From an uncultured Altererythrobacter sp. (GTDB lineage Bacteria; Pseudomonadota; Alphaproteobacteria; Sphingomonadales; Sphingomonadaceae), in assembly GCA_946885545.1 (NCBI GenBank), contig CAMPGP010000056.1:1-10168 (forward strand): a stretch of 10,168 bases of DNA, written 5' to 3'. Numbering within the stretch: the stretch's first letter is position 1; each line of letters opens with the position of its first letter. A model generated the notes under the pieces. The model was not told the origin of the DNA and did not search any database. It saw only the letters and a program-made list of their open reading frames with translations. The position numbers were made by a program, and so were the translations under genes. Below are positions 1 through 5,728 of this stretch, one piece after another.

Positions 1-363
1 GTCATCGCCTACCCGCTTGCGTTCGACGACCCGGAGTACAATCCCTACCCGCGCGCGGTATCGATCGGCTGGAACGAGGTCGATGCGGGCGGCACCGATC
101 CACAGATAGACGGCGCCGAGCAACTGCTCGCGGCGTTCGGCGGGGCGTTGCCACCGGTAATGTGGGACGGGCTAGTCGCAGAGGGTACGAGCGCGCCGCT
201 GGCGGTTCATCCGGAACTTGGCGGGTGGACGCTCAACCTTATCGAACAGGGTAAAGGCATGGCGGGCGCGCAGCCGTCACTGCTCGATGTCGGCGCGCCG
301 GGCGCGGCCCCTTCAGCCGAGGGCTGGGGCGCGAGCGGGGAACTGGAGGCGCGCATCAAGTGA
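1..363 (+). CDS. C-terminal part of probable parallel beta-helix repeat protein (partial)
   Basis: The frame is open from the left edge to a TGA at 361-363 and gives the last 120 residues of a protein whose start lies outside the window. The visible part contains DPEYNPYPRAVSIGWNE, a GGALPPVMWDG stretch, and a tail rich in Ala, Gly and Pro. I assign it to the right-handed parallel beta-helix family (TIGR03805 type) mainly from context. That family is almost always encoded directly before the cytochrome of the next gene, and the PYPRAV/MWDG features fit my memory of its C-terminus. The repeat region itself is not in view. The next gene starts inside this stop codon (GTGA), so the two are translationally coupled. 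The function of the family is unknown; an exported location is likely by analogy. Confidence 0.62.
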   Translation, partial: VIAYPLAFDDPEYNPYPRAVSIGWNEVDAGGTDPQIDGAEQLLAAFGGALPPVMWDGLVAEGTSAPLAVHPELGGWTLNLIEQGKGMAGAQPSLLDVGAPGAAPSAEGWGASGELEARIK

Positions 364-1385
364 ACCGTGGAGCGATCCTGCTGGGCGCAGGCTTGCTCGC
401 ACTGGCGGGTGGCATCGCGGCCAATCCGGGGCATGTCGCAGCCACGCCTTCGGTCGCGGTCGACGATGCGGCGGTGACCGAGGGAATGCCCCGCACGCTT
501 GCCGAGTTCGGCTTCTTCGCCGACGCGTCGGCGCAGGTTCCGGCCGCGCGCGTCACGCCCTATCGGCTCAACACCCCGCTTTATTCGGACGGGGCGGACA
601 AGCTGCGCTTCGTCTATCTGCCCGAGGGCGCGCGGCTGACGGCGGACGGGGAGGGGCTGCTCGACATCCCGGTCGGCGCGGCACTGATCAAGACCTTCGC
701 CTTCGGCGAGGGTGCGGAGCGGCGCCTGATCGAAACCCGCGTGCTGCTCCACCGCGCCGATGGCTGGCTCGCCTTGCCCTACCTGTGGAACGAGGAGCAG
801 ACCGAAGCGCGGCTCGCGGTCGCGGGCGGGCGGGTCGATGTCACCACTCCGGCTGGTGAAGCGATCAGTTACCGCGTGCCGAACAAGAACCAGTGCAAGG
901 AATGCCACGGGCTCGACGGGGCGGTTGTTCCCATCGGACCCAAGGCGCGCAACCTGTCGCACGAATGGCTCGGCGAAATGGTCGCGCACGACCTGCTCGA
1001 CAGGGTGCCGGAGGGCGCGGACACGCTGCCGCTGTGGGAAGCGCGCGGCGAAGCGAGTGCCGAGGCGGCCGCGCGAGCCTATCTCGACGTCAATTGCGCG
1101 CATTGTCACCGGCCATCCGCGACCGCCTCCAATTCCGGGCTCGACCTCCGCTGGGAGCAAAGCGATCCGGGCGCGCTCGGCGTGATGAAGCGGCCGGTTG
1201 CCGCCGGGCGCGGCTCGGGCGGGCTGCTGTTCGATATCGTCCCCGGCAAGCCCGGGGAATCGATCCTCGTCCATCGCATGGACAGCGACGAGCCCGGCGT
1301 TGCCATGCCCGAACTGGGCAAGGCCACGGTGGACCCCGAAGGCGTCGCGGCTGTGGAGCGCTGGATCGTCGGCCTGCAGCGGTGA
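360..1385 (+). CDS. SO2930/HNE_0200-family diheme c-type cytochrome
   Basis: This is a 341-residue exported protein. It has a short N-terminal hydrophobic signal (about residues 5-21, ALAGGIA then a likely cleavage) and two CXXCH heme c sites: C179-K-E-C-H183 and C246-A-H-C-H250. The late MPEL segment could supply a distal Met ligand, but this is a guess. Length and layout fit the family known as TIGR03806 (SO2930/HNE_0200), a periplasmic diheme protein found as a two-gene unit with a beta-helix protein. The GTG start at 360 overlaps the upstream stop and is preceded by GGAGG at 345-349, ten bases away, which supports it over internal starts. Maturation would need the cytochrome c biogenesis system. 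The redox partner is unknown; a role in electron transfer is inferred from the hemes alone. Confidence 0.85.
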   Translation: MNRGAILLGAGLLALAGGIAANPGHVAATPSVAVDDAAVTEGMPRTLAEFGFFADASAQVPAARVTPYRLNTPLYSDGADKLRFVYLPEGARLTADGEGLLDIPVGAALIKTFAFGEGAERRLIETRVLLHRADGWLALPYLWNEEQTEARLAVAGGRVDVTTPAGEAISYRVPNKNQCKECHGLDGAVVPIGPKARNLSHEWLGEMVAHDLLDRVPEGADTLPLWEARGEASAEAAARAYLDVNCAHCHRPSATASNSGLDLRWEQSDPGALGVMKRPVAAGRGSGGLLFDIVPGKPGESILVHRMDSDEPGVAMPELGKATVDPEGVAAVERWIVGLQR

Positions 1386-1483
1386 CGTTTCGCCCCCCAC
1401 GTACTGCCCTCACGATCTGGACGCGTGCTGCGCCGCATCGCTAAGGTCCGCGGATCGTCACGAGGATTCGGGAAGGGCTGGGT
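1386..1483. other. Short intergenic gap before the racemase gene
   Basis: The 98 bases hold the purine-rich ribosome binding site GGAAGG at 1471-1476, seven bases before the TTG start at 1484. I saw no hairpin with a T-tract and no clear -35/-10 pair, so it is undecided whether the racemase gene has its own promoter. Confidence 0.4.
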
Positions 1484-2179
1484 TTGCGCAAGCTGGGATT
1501 GATCGGGGGCATGAGCTGGGTCTCGACCCGCACCTATTACGACTGGATCAACCGCCTCGTGCAACGGCGCACCGAGCCGTTGGCGAGCGCGCCTCTCATC
1601 ATCGACAGCCTCGATTTCCGCCGCCTTCACGGCCTGCACGAGGCCGAGGACTGGGCGCGCGCCGCGCAGGTTCTGGGGGAATCGGCCCGCCAGCTCGAAG
1701 GCGCGGGGGCGACCGCGATCGTGATCGGTGCGAATTCGATGCACAAGGTCTACGACGAGGTGGCGGCGCAGGTCGACATCCCGATCATCCATATCGCCGA
1801 GTGCGTCGGCCAGCGTATGAAGGAGGTGGGCGTGGGCAGCGCCGCGCTGCTCGGCACGCGCAACGTGATGACCGAGAACTTCTACCGCCAGCGGCTGGTG
1901 GCGCACGGGATCGATCTCCTGCCGCCCGATATGGACAATGTCGAAGCGCTCGACCGGATCATCTACGACGAGCTGATGCTCGGAAAGGCGACCCGCGATG
2001 CCGAGCGCGCGTTGAAGACGATCATCACCCGCAAGGAGCAGGACGGTGCCGAAGCGATCGTACTCGCATGCACCGAGCTGGAAATGGTGATCGACGTCGA
2101 TGCGAACGTGCTACCCATCTTCGATTCGGCGCGCATTCACTGCGAGGCAGCAGTCGACTGGATCATGGGAGAGAGCTGA
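1484..2179 (+). CDS. Aspartate/glutamate racemase family protein (YgeA-like)
   Basis: The 231-residue product follows the Asp/Glu/hydantoin racemase fold. It has the N-terminal KLGLIGGMSWVST, the first active-site loop IGANSMHKV (residues 81-89), LLGTRNVM (113-120), and the second active-site loop VLACTELE with Cys196. It looks closest to the YgeA branch (TIGR00035), cofactor-independent racemases acting on amino acids, and the usual family length is about 230. The second catalytic Cys is present. The first position, Cys in classical members and Thr in E. coli YgeA, is Ala83 here. Substrate and even racemase activity are therefore uncertain. The start is TTG, chosen because the conserved first beta strand begins immediately after it and GGAAGG lies seven bases upstream; the first ATG (residue 10) would cut off this strand. 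Confidence 0.88.
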   Translation: MRKLGLIGGMSWVSTRTYYDWINRLVQRRTEPLASAPLIIDSLDFRRLHGLHEAEDWARAAQVLGESARQLEGAGATAIVIGANSMHKVYDEVAAQVDIPIIHIAECVGQRMKEVGVGSAALLGTRNVMTENFYRQRLVAHGIDLLPPDMDNVEALDRIIYDELMLGKATRDAERALKTIITRKEQDGAEAIVLACTELEMVIDVDANVLPIFDSARIHCEAAVDWIMGES

Positions 2180-2254
2180 GCGGCCAGCACACGAACGACG
2201 TTGCCCGATTGTTCCCGTTGTCGGCCCTTCGCTTAGCACCTAGGCGCAGCCGGG

Positions 2255-3415
2255 ATGACCCGTGCGCCCTTCGCCGCCGATCCCGCCGCCTCAGGCGGAC
2301 GTGAATTTCCCGAGGACCGTGCCGGTGCGCGCGGGCCACGCAGCGAATTCCAGCGCGATCGAGACCGGATCATCCATTCGATCGCCTTCCGCCGGCTGCG
2401 CTCGAAGACTCAGGTGTTCATCGCGCCCGACGGCGACCACTATCGTACCCGGCTGACCCACAGCCTCGAGGTGGCGCAGATCGGCCGGGTCATCGCGCGC
2501 GCCCTGGGCCTCGACGAAGACCTGACCGAAGCGCTTTGTCTCGCGCACGACATCGGCCATCCGCCTTTCGGCCACGCGGGCGAGGACGCGCTGGAGGCGG
2601 CGACTGCTCGGCATGGGGGGTTCGATCACAATGCGCAGGGGTTGCGCACGCTGATGCGGCTCGAGAGCCCCTATTGCGATCATCCCGGTCTCAACCTCAC
2701 CTGGGACCTTCTCGAAGGCCTCGCGAAACACAACGGGCCGGTGGCAGAACCGGGGTGGGCGCTAGCCGAGATCGATGCCGGATTCCCGCTCCAGCTCGAT
2801 CGTTATGCGTCGCTCGAAGCGCAAGTGGCGGCAGTTTCCGACGACATTGCCTATGACAACCACGACATCGACGACGGCCTGCGGGCCGGCTTCCTTTCGC
2901 TCGACGATCTGCTTTCGCTGGATTTCGTCGCAGAGCAGTGGCGCGAGGTCGAAAAGCGCTTCCCCTCGGCTCCGCGCGAGCGACAGTTGCGCGAACTGGT
3001 GAGGGTGCAGATAGGCCTGATGGTCAACGACGTTATCACGCAGGCGCGCAGCGCCGCGGCAGGCATGGATTCGGTGGACGCGGTTCGCAACGCGGGCAGG
3101 ACGCTCGCCACGTTCTCTCCCGCGATGGCGGCGCAGGAACGGCGCCTCAAGCGCTTCATGTACGACCGGCTTTATTATCATCCCGAACAACTTGCGACCG
3201 CCGAGCGGGCCCGCGGGCTCGTCGCGCAGTTATTCGAGGCCTACGCGGCCTCACCCGAGCTCATGCCGGCAGAATGGCGCGCCCGTCTCCCCGAGGCCCA
3301 ACCTGCCCGCACGCGCCATATCGCGGATTTCATCGCCGGCATGACCGATCGCTTCGCCATCGACCAGTACGCGCGCATCTTTGGCGAGCGGCCCGAGGGG
3401 TTGAGCAATGTCTGA
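2255..3415 (+). CDS. dgt: dGTPase-like dNTP triphosphohydrolase (HD domain)
   Basis: This 386-residue protein belongs to the HD-superfamily dGTPase-like group that removes triphosphate from dNTPs to give deoxynucleosides, acting in nucleotide pool control in the cytoplasm. Visible landmarks are the N-terminal FQRDRDRIIHSIAFRRL; His69 in RLTHSLEV; the metal-binding H98-D99 in LAHDIGHPPFGH; the EGLAKHNGP segment; and the last metal Asp in SDDIAY (196-197), followed by DNHDIDDGL. Length fits the short type-2 branch, whose substrate preference varies, so the dGTP specificity implied by the name is not shown. The ATG at 2255 has only a weak GCCGGG upstream, but no other start suits the conserved N-terminus. 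It overlaps the next gene by eight bases and heads a probable four-gene operon. Confidence 0.92.
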   Translation: MTRAPFAADPAASGGREFPEDRAGARGPRSEFQRDRDRIIHSIAFRRLRSKTQVFIAPDGDHYRTRLTHSLEVAQIGRVIARALGLDEDLTEALCLAHDIGHPPFGHAGEDALEAATARHGGFDHNAQGLRTLMRLESPYCDHPGLNLTWDLLEGLAKHNGPVAEPGWALAEIDAGFPLQLDRYASLEAQVAAVSDDIAYDNHDIDDGLRAGFLSLDDLLSLDFVAEQWREVEKRFPSAPRERQLRELVRVQIGLMVNDVITQARSAAAGMDSVDAVRNAGRTLATFSPAMAAQERRLKRFMYDRLYYHPEQLATAERARGLVAQLFEAYAASPELMPAEWRARLPEAQPARTRHIADFIAGMTDRFAIDQYARIFGERPEGLSNV

Positions 3416-4103
3416 CCCGCTGCGCATTGCGCTGGCCGGCGCGACCGGCCTGATCGGGACCACGGTGATCGATCTCGCCATCGACCGCGAGGATTTCCGG
3501 CTCACCGGCCTTTCGCGACGCGAGGTTCCGATACCCGACGGCGTGCGGATGGAGATGTTCGTGGCCGACCCCGAGAACTGGGGCGACGTGTTCGAAGCCG
3601 TGCGTCCGACCGCACTGATTTGCGCGCTCGGGACGACCTGGCGCCTGGCGGGAGAGGACGAAGCGGCCTTTCGCGCGGTGGATTACGACCTCGTCCTCGA
3701 AACCGCGCGCGCGGCGAAGGCGCACGGGGTCGAGCGGATGATCGCGGTCAGCTCCGCCGGAGCATCGCTCGCGGCCAAGACCTTCTATCTTCGGGTGAAG
3801 GGCGAGATGGAGCGCGATCTCGCCAAGGTCGGGTTCAAGCGGCTCGACGTGCTGCGCCCCGGCTTGCTGCGCGGACCGCGCGGCGGCGACCGGCGCACCG
3901 GCGAGCGGATCGGCATTGCCGTTAGCCCGCTGACCGACCTGTTCCTGCGCGGCGGCATGCGACGTTATCGTTCAATCTCCGCGCAGATGGTCGCCGAAGC
4001 GGCACTCGGCCTTGCCATGCGCAAGGCGGCGGGCAAATTCTATCACGACAACGACGGTATCCGCCGCGCGGCACGCGAATTCCCGCAGCCGGCTGCGGCC
4101 TGA
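3408..4103 (+). CDS. NAD(P)H-binding atypical SDR protein (HTATIP2/TIP30-like)
   Basis: The product has 231 residues and a Rossmann fold. It starts with IALAGATGLIG, the dinucleotide-binding glycine motif at residues 11-17. AVSSAGAS (113-120) supplies the usual Ser, and Y127-L-R-V-K131 matches the SDR YxxxK catalytic pair. LRPGLLRGPR (149-158) is typical of atypical SDRs of the TIP30/HTATIP2 and NAD(P)H-binding type. The reaction and substrate cannot be read from the sequence. The ATG lies inside the end of the dGTPase gene, with GAGGGG at 3395-3400 seven bases upstream, so coupled translation is likely. Such proteins are often annotated simply as oxidoreductase or epimerase; a specific pathway would be speculation. 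Confidence 0.85.
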   Translation: MSDPLRIALAGATGLIGTTVIDLAIDREDFRLTGLSRREVPIPDGVRMEMFVADPENWGDVFEAVRPTALICALGTTWRLAGEDEAAFRAVDYDLVLETARAAKAHGVERMIAVSSAGASLAAKTFYLRVKGEMERDLAKVGFKRLDVLRPGLLRGPRGGDRRTGERIGIAVSPLTDLFLRGGMRRYRSISAQMVAEAALGLAMRKAAGKFYHDNDGIRRAAREFPQPAAA

Positions 4104-4122
4104 CAGGCGAAAGGGGGGCGCA

Positions 4123-4584
4123 ATGTGGACCACGATCTTCGGGGCGACCAATCTGGTCGCGCTCATCGCCTGGGCGTTCCTGATCCTGCTCCCGCGCAAG
4201 CCCTTCGCGATGGCGGCGGTACTCTACCTCGGCGTCGCGCTGCTCTGCCTCGCTTACGCGGTGGTGTTGGGGCTGCTGGTCGCGGGCGCCGTCGACCCGG
4301 TGCGCGACGCAGGGCTCCCGCCGGCCGATCTGGCCGACTACTCGGTCGCCGGGATCAAGTTGCTCTTCCGATCCGACGGGGCGATCGTGCTCGGATGGAT
4401 CCACTATCTCGCATTCGATTTGTTCGTCGGGCTGTGGATCGCACGCGACGCCGACGCGAAGGGTTTCTCGCGGCTGATCCAGGCGCCCGTGCTCCTGGTG
4501 ACGTTCCTCGCCGGCCCCGTGGGTCTGCTCGTCTGGCTTACCATCCGCGAACGACGCGCCCGGGCGCAGGGCAGGTGGCAGTGA
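4123..4584 (+). CDS. ABA4-like (DUF4281) membrane protein
   Basis: The 153-residue protein has four predicted membrane helices at about residues 7-23, 29-55, 90-107 and 119-140, with a polar loop at 58-85 and a basic tail RERRARAQGR. The third helix carries LGWIHYLAFDLFVGLWIARD, a recognisable signature of the ABA4-like family (PF14108). In plants ABA4 is needed for neoxanthin formation from violaxanthin; the role of bacterial members is not established. A link to carotenoid chemistry in this probably pigmented lineage is an inference. The ATG at 4123 follows a G-run at 4113-4118 and gives the expected N-terminus; an in-frame longer reading from 4012 only adds residues out of frame with the SDR gene. 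The last codon overlaps the next gene's GTG (GTGA). Confidence 0.82.
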   Translation: MWTTIFGATNLVALIAWAFLILLPRKPFAMAAVLYLGVALLCLAYAVVLGLLVAGAVDPVRDAGLPPADLADYSVAGIKLLFRSDGAIVLGWIHYLAFDLFVGLWIARDADAKGFSRLIQAPVLLVTFLAGPVGLLVWLTIRERRARAQGRWQ

Positions 4585-5180
4585 AACGGCATGCCCGGTC
4601 CGCGGAGCGAAACAGCGCGCCGATCGCGAAGGTTCTCGAAGGTGAGCTCCCGGAAAGCGGGCTGGTGCTCGAGATTGCCAGCGGCTCGGGCGAACACGCA
4701 CTCTTCTTCGCGCGGCGCTTCCCCGGGCTGATCTGGCAGCCGACCGACCTCGATCCAGCTGCGCTCGCCTCCATCGAGGCCTGGCGCGAGCAGGGAGGGC
4801 CGCGTAACCTGCGCGCACCGATCGTGCTCGACTCCGCGGCACCGACATGGCCGGTTGAGCAGGCTTCGGCGGTCGTCTGCATCAACATGGTCCACATCAG
4901 CCCATGGCGTACAACCGAAGGTCTGTTCGCAGGCGCGGCGTCCGTGCTCGATGCTGGCGCTCTGCTGATACTCTACGGTCCGTTTCTGGAATCCGATATG
5001 ACGACCGCACCATCGAACTGCGCTTTCGATGCGGACCTGCGCTCACGCAATCCCGAGTGGGGCCTGCGTGACCGCGAAGCGATCGACCGGCTGGCCGCGG
5101 AGACCGGCTTCGAGCCCGCAGCCCGCCACGGGATGCCGGCGAACAATCTCACGCTCGTCTATCGGCGCAGCCGGCATTAA
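4581..5180 (+). CDS. DUF938 family protein, SAM-dependent methyltransferase-like
   Basis: This 199-residue protein matches the DUF938 (PF06080) pattern. It has an N-terminal ARSAERNSAPIAKVL; the SAM-binding motif I VLEIASGSGEHALFFA; WQPTDLDP after beta 2; the INMVHISPW segment; LILYGPFLESDMTTAPSNCAFD; and a closing MPANNLTLVYRR. The family is methyltransferase-like by fold, but no substrate is known. The GTG start at 4581 overlaps the ABA4-like stop by four bases and places the conserved SAERN near the N-terminus as usual; longer in-frame readings run through the ABA4 gene and are spurious. It ends the operon begun by dgt. Its TAA stop overlaps the T-tract of the terminator serving the facing entericidin gene. 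Confidence 0.88.
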   Translation: MKRHARSAERNSAPIAKVLEGELPESGLVLEIASGSGEHALFFARRFPGLIWQPTDLDPAALASIEAWREQGGPRNLRAPIVLDSAAPTWPVEQASAVVCINMVHISPWRTTEGLFAGAASVLDAGALLILYGPFLESDMTTAPSNCAFDADLRSRNPEWGLRDREAIDRLAAETGFEPAARHGMPANNLTLVYRRSRH

Positions 5181-5210
5181 AAACGCCCGCCGGATCGTCT
5201 CCGGCGGGCG
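5179..5210 (-). terminator. Rho-independent terminator of the entericidin gene
   Basis: A perfect 11-bp inverted repeat, CGCCCGCCGGA at 5184-5194 and TCCGGCGGGCG at 5200-5210, encloses a 5-base loop. On the minus strand it is followed directly by five T (complement of 5179-5183), which makes it a textbook intrinsic terminator for leftward transcription from the entericidin gene ending at 5245. On the plus strand no T-tract follows, so it would act weakly, if at all, for the dgt-DUF938 operon. Confidence 0.9.
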
Positions 5211-5244
5211 CTCGCGACCCGTTTGGGGCCCTTATATCGTTCAA

Positions 5245-5373
5245 TCAGATCGCATCGTCGCCGGCTTCGCCGACGGATTCGATGTCTTCGCCGACACCCT
5301 TCACGGTGTTGCAAGCGGCAGCGGTAAGCGAGAGGGCGGCAATACCCGCCGCGAGAAAGAACTTGCGGACCAT
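5245..5373 (-). CDS. Entericidin A/B family small lipoprotein
   Basis: The product is 42 residues long: MVRK, a hydrophobic signal FFLAAGIAALSLTAAA, then the lipobox Cys at residue 21, followed by NTVKGVGEDIESVGEAGDDAI. The CNT-V-x-G-x-G-x-DI-x-x-x-G pattern is typical of the entericidin/EcnAB family (PF08085), envelope lipoproteins of largely unknown role outside E. coli. The ATG at 5373 was chosen over one nine bases upstream because GGAG lies at a normal distance (about ten bases) from it and would abut the other. The gene is monocistronic, with its own stress-type promoter (5419-5443) and its own terminator (5179-5210). Expression is probably induced in stationary phase or stress through the EcfG sigma factor, inferred from the promoter. 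Confidence 0.88.
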   Translation of the reverse strand: MVRKFFLAAGIAALSLTAAACNTVKGVGEDIESVGEAGDDAI

Positions 5374-5418
5374 GACTAGCATTCTCCAACGATGCCCATA
5401 ACGAGCGGATGCGTGTGA

Positions 5419-5443
5419 AACGCCGCTACTACCAAGCGGTTCC
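5419..5443 (-). promoter_or_regulatory. EcfG-type (general stress sigma) promoter of the entericidin gene
   Basis: Reading the minus strand, GGAAC (5443-5439) is followed after exactly 16 bases by CGTT (5422-5419). This matches the GGAAC-N16/17-cGTT consensus reported for EcfG/SigT, the general stress response sigma factor of alphaproteobacteria. The position predicts a transcript starting near 5412 with a leader of about 40 bases to the ATG at 5373, a normal arrangement. Entericidin-like genes are plausible members of this regulon. No similar site was seen before the other genes. Confidence 0.75.
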
Positions 5444-5458
5444 TTGCATGCTTCAACA

Positions 5459-5476
5459 GTTGCCGCATTCGGCAAC
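5459..5476. repeat. 7-bp perfect inverted repeat upstream of the stress promoter
   Basis: GTTGCCG (5459-5465), CATT loop, CGGCAAC (5470-5476). It lies 15 bases upstream of the entericidin GGAAC element and on the other side precedes the small membrane ORF. It could be an operator, or a hairpin in a rightward transcript. No T-tract follows on either strand, so it is not an obvious terminator. Confidence 0.45.
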
Positions 5477-5485
5477 GCGCACCAT

Positions 5486-5499
5486 ATCGCGGCCGCGAT
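5486..5499. repeat. 14-bp palindrome overlapping a start codon
   Basis: ATCGCGGCCGCGAT is a perfect palindrome whose last two bases are the first two of the ATG at 5498. In GC-rich DNA a 14-bp palindrome can arise by chance about once in a window of this size, so the position rather than the length makes it worth noting. Confidence 0.4.
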
Positions 5500-5728
5500 G
5501 GGCATCGGACATTTCCTGAAATTCGCAAGCGAGGCGGAGATCGCGGGGCTCTGGGGCCTTGCGTTCATCGCATTCAGCATCGTGGCGTTATGGGGCGAAG
5601 CCCGCAGGATGAAGCGCGCGCGGATCGACGGCGTGGGCTGGATGCCCTGGCGCACGCTGTTTCTGGTCGGAGTGATCGTCGGCGGAGGATTGCTCATCCT
5701 TGCCGCGAAGGGGTTGCTCGCCGGCTAG
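5498..5728 (+). CDS. Hypothetical small membrane protein, two helices
   Basis: From the ATG at 5498 this gives 76 residues. A first hydrophobic segment lies near residues 14-31 (IAGLWGLAFIAFSIVALW), followed by a basic loop with EARRMKRARIDG, WMPWRT, and a second hydrophobic segment near 52-73 (LFLVGVIVGGGLLILAAKGLLA). The positive loop and helix spacing look like a genuine small inner-membrane protein, but I do not recognise a family. There is no good Shine-Dalgarno sequence before the ATG, and a palindrome overlaps it. A longer reading from a TTG at 5444 would run through the entericidin promoter region and is less likely. It is divergent from the entericidin gene and convergent with cpaF, with the two stop codons sharing the bases CTAG (5725-5728). 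Confidence 0.55.
   Translation: MGIGHFLKFASEAEIAGLWGLAFIAFSIVALWGEARRMKRARIDGVGWMPWRTLFLVGVIVGGGLLILAAKGLLAG

Noticed and set aside
207..1400. 397-codon open reading frame on the minus strand opposite the diheme cytochrome gene
   Set aside because: It is antisense to a gene with clear heme motifs, has random-looking Arg/Gly/Pro-rich composition, and is typical of high-GC shadow frames.
5184..5210. Hairpin considered as the terminator of the dgt-DUF938 operon
   Set aside because: The T-tract lies only on the minus strand side; on the plus strand CTCGCG follows. It was assigned to the entericidin gene, though weak two-way action cannot be excluded.
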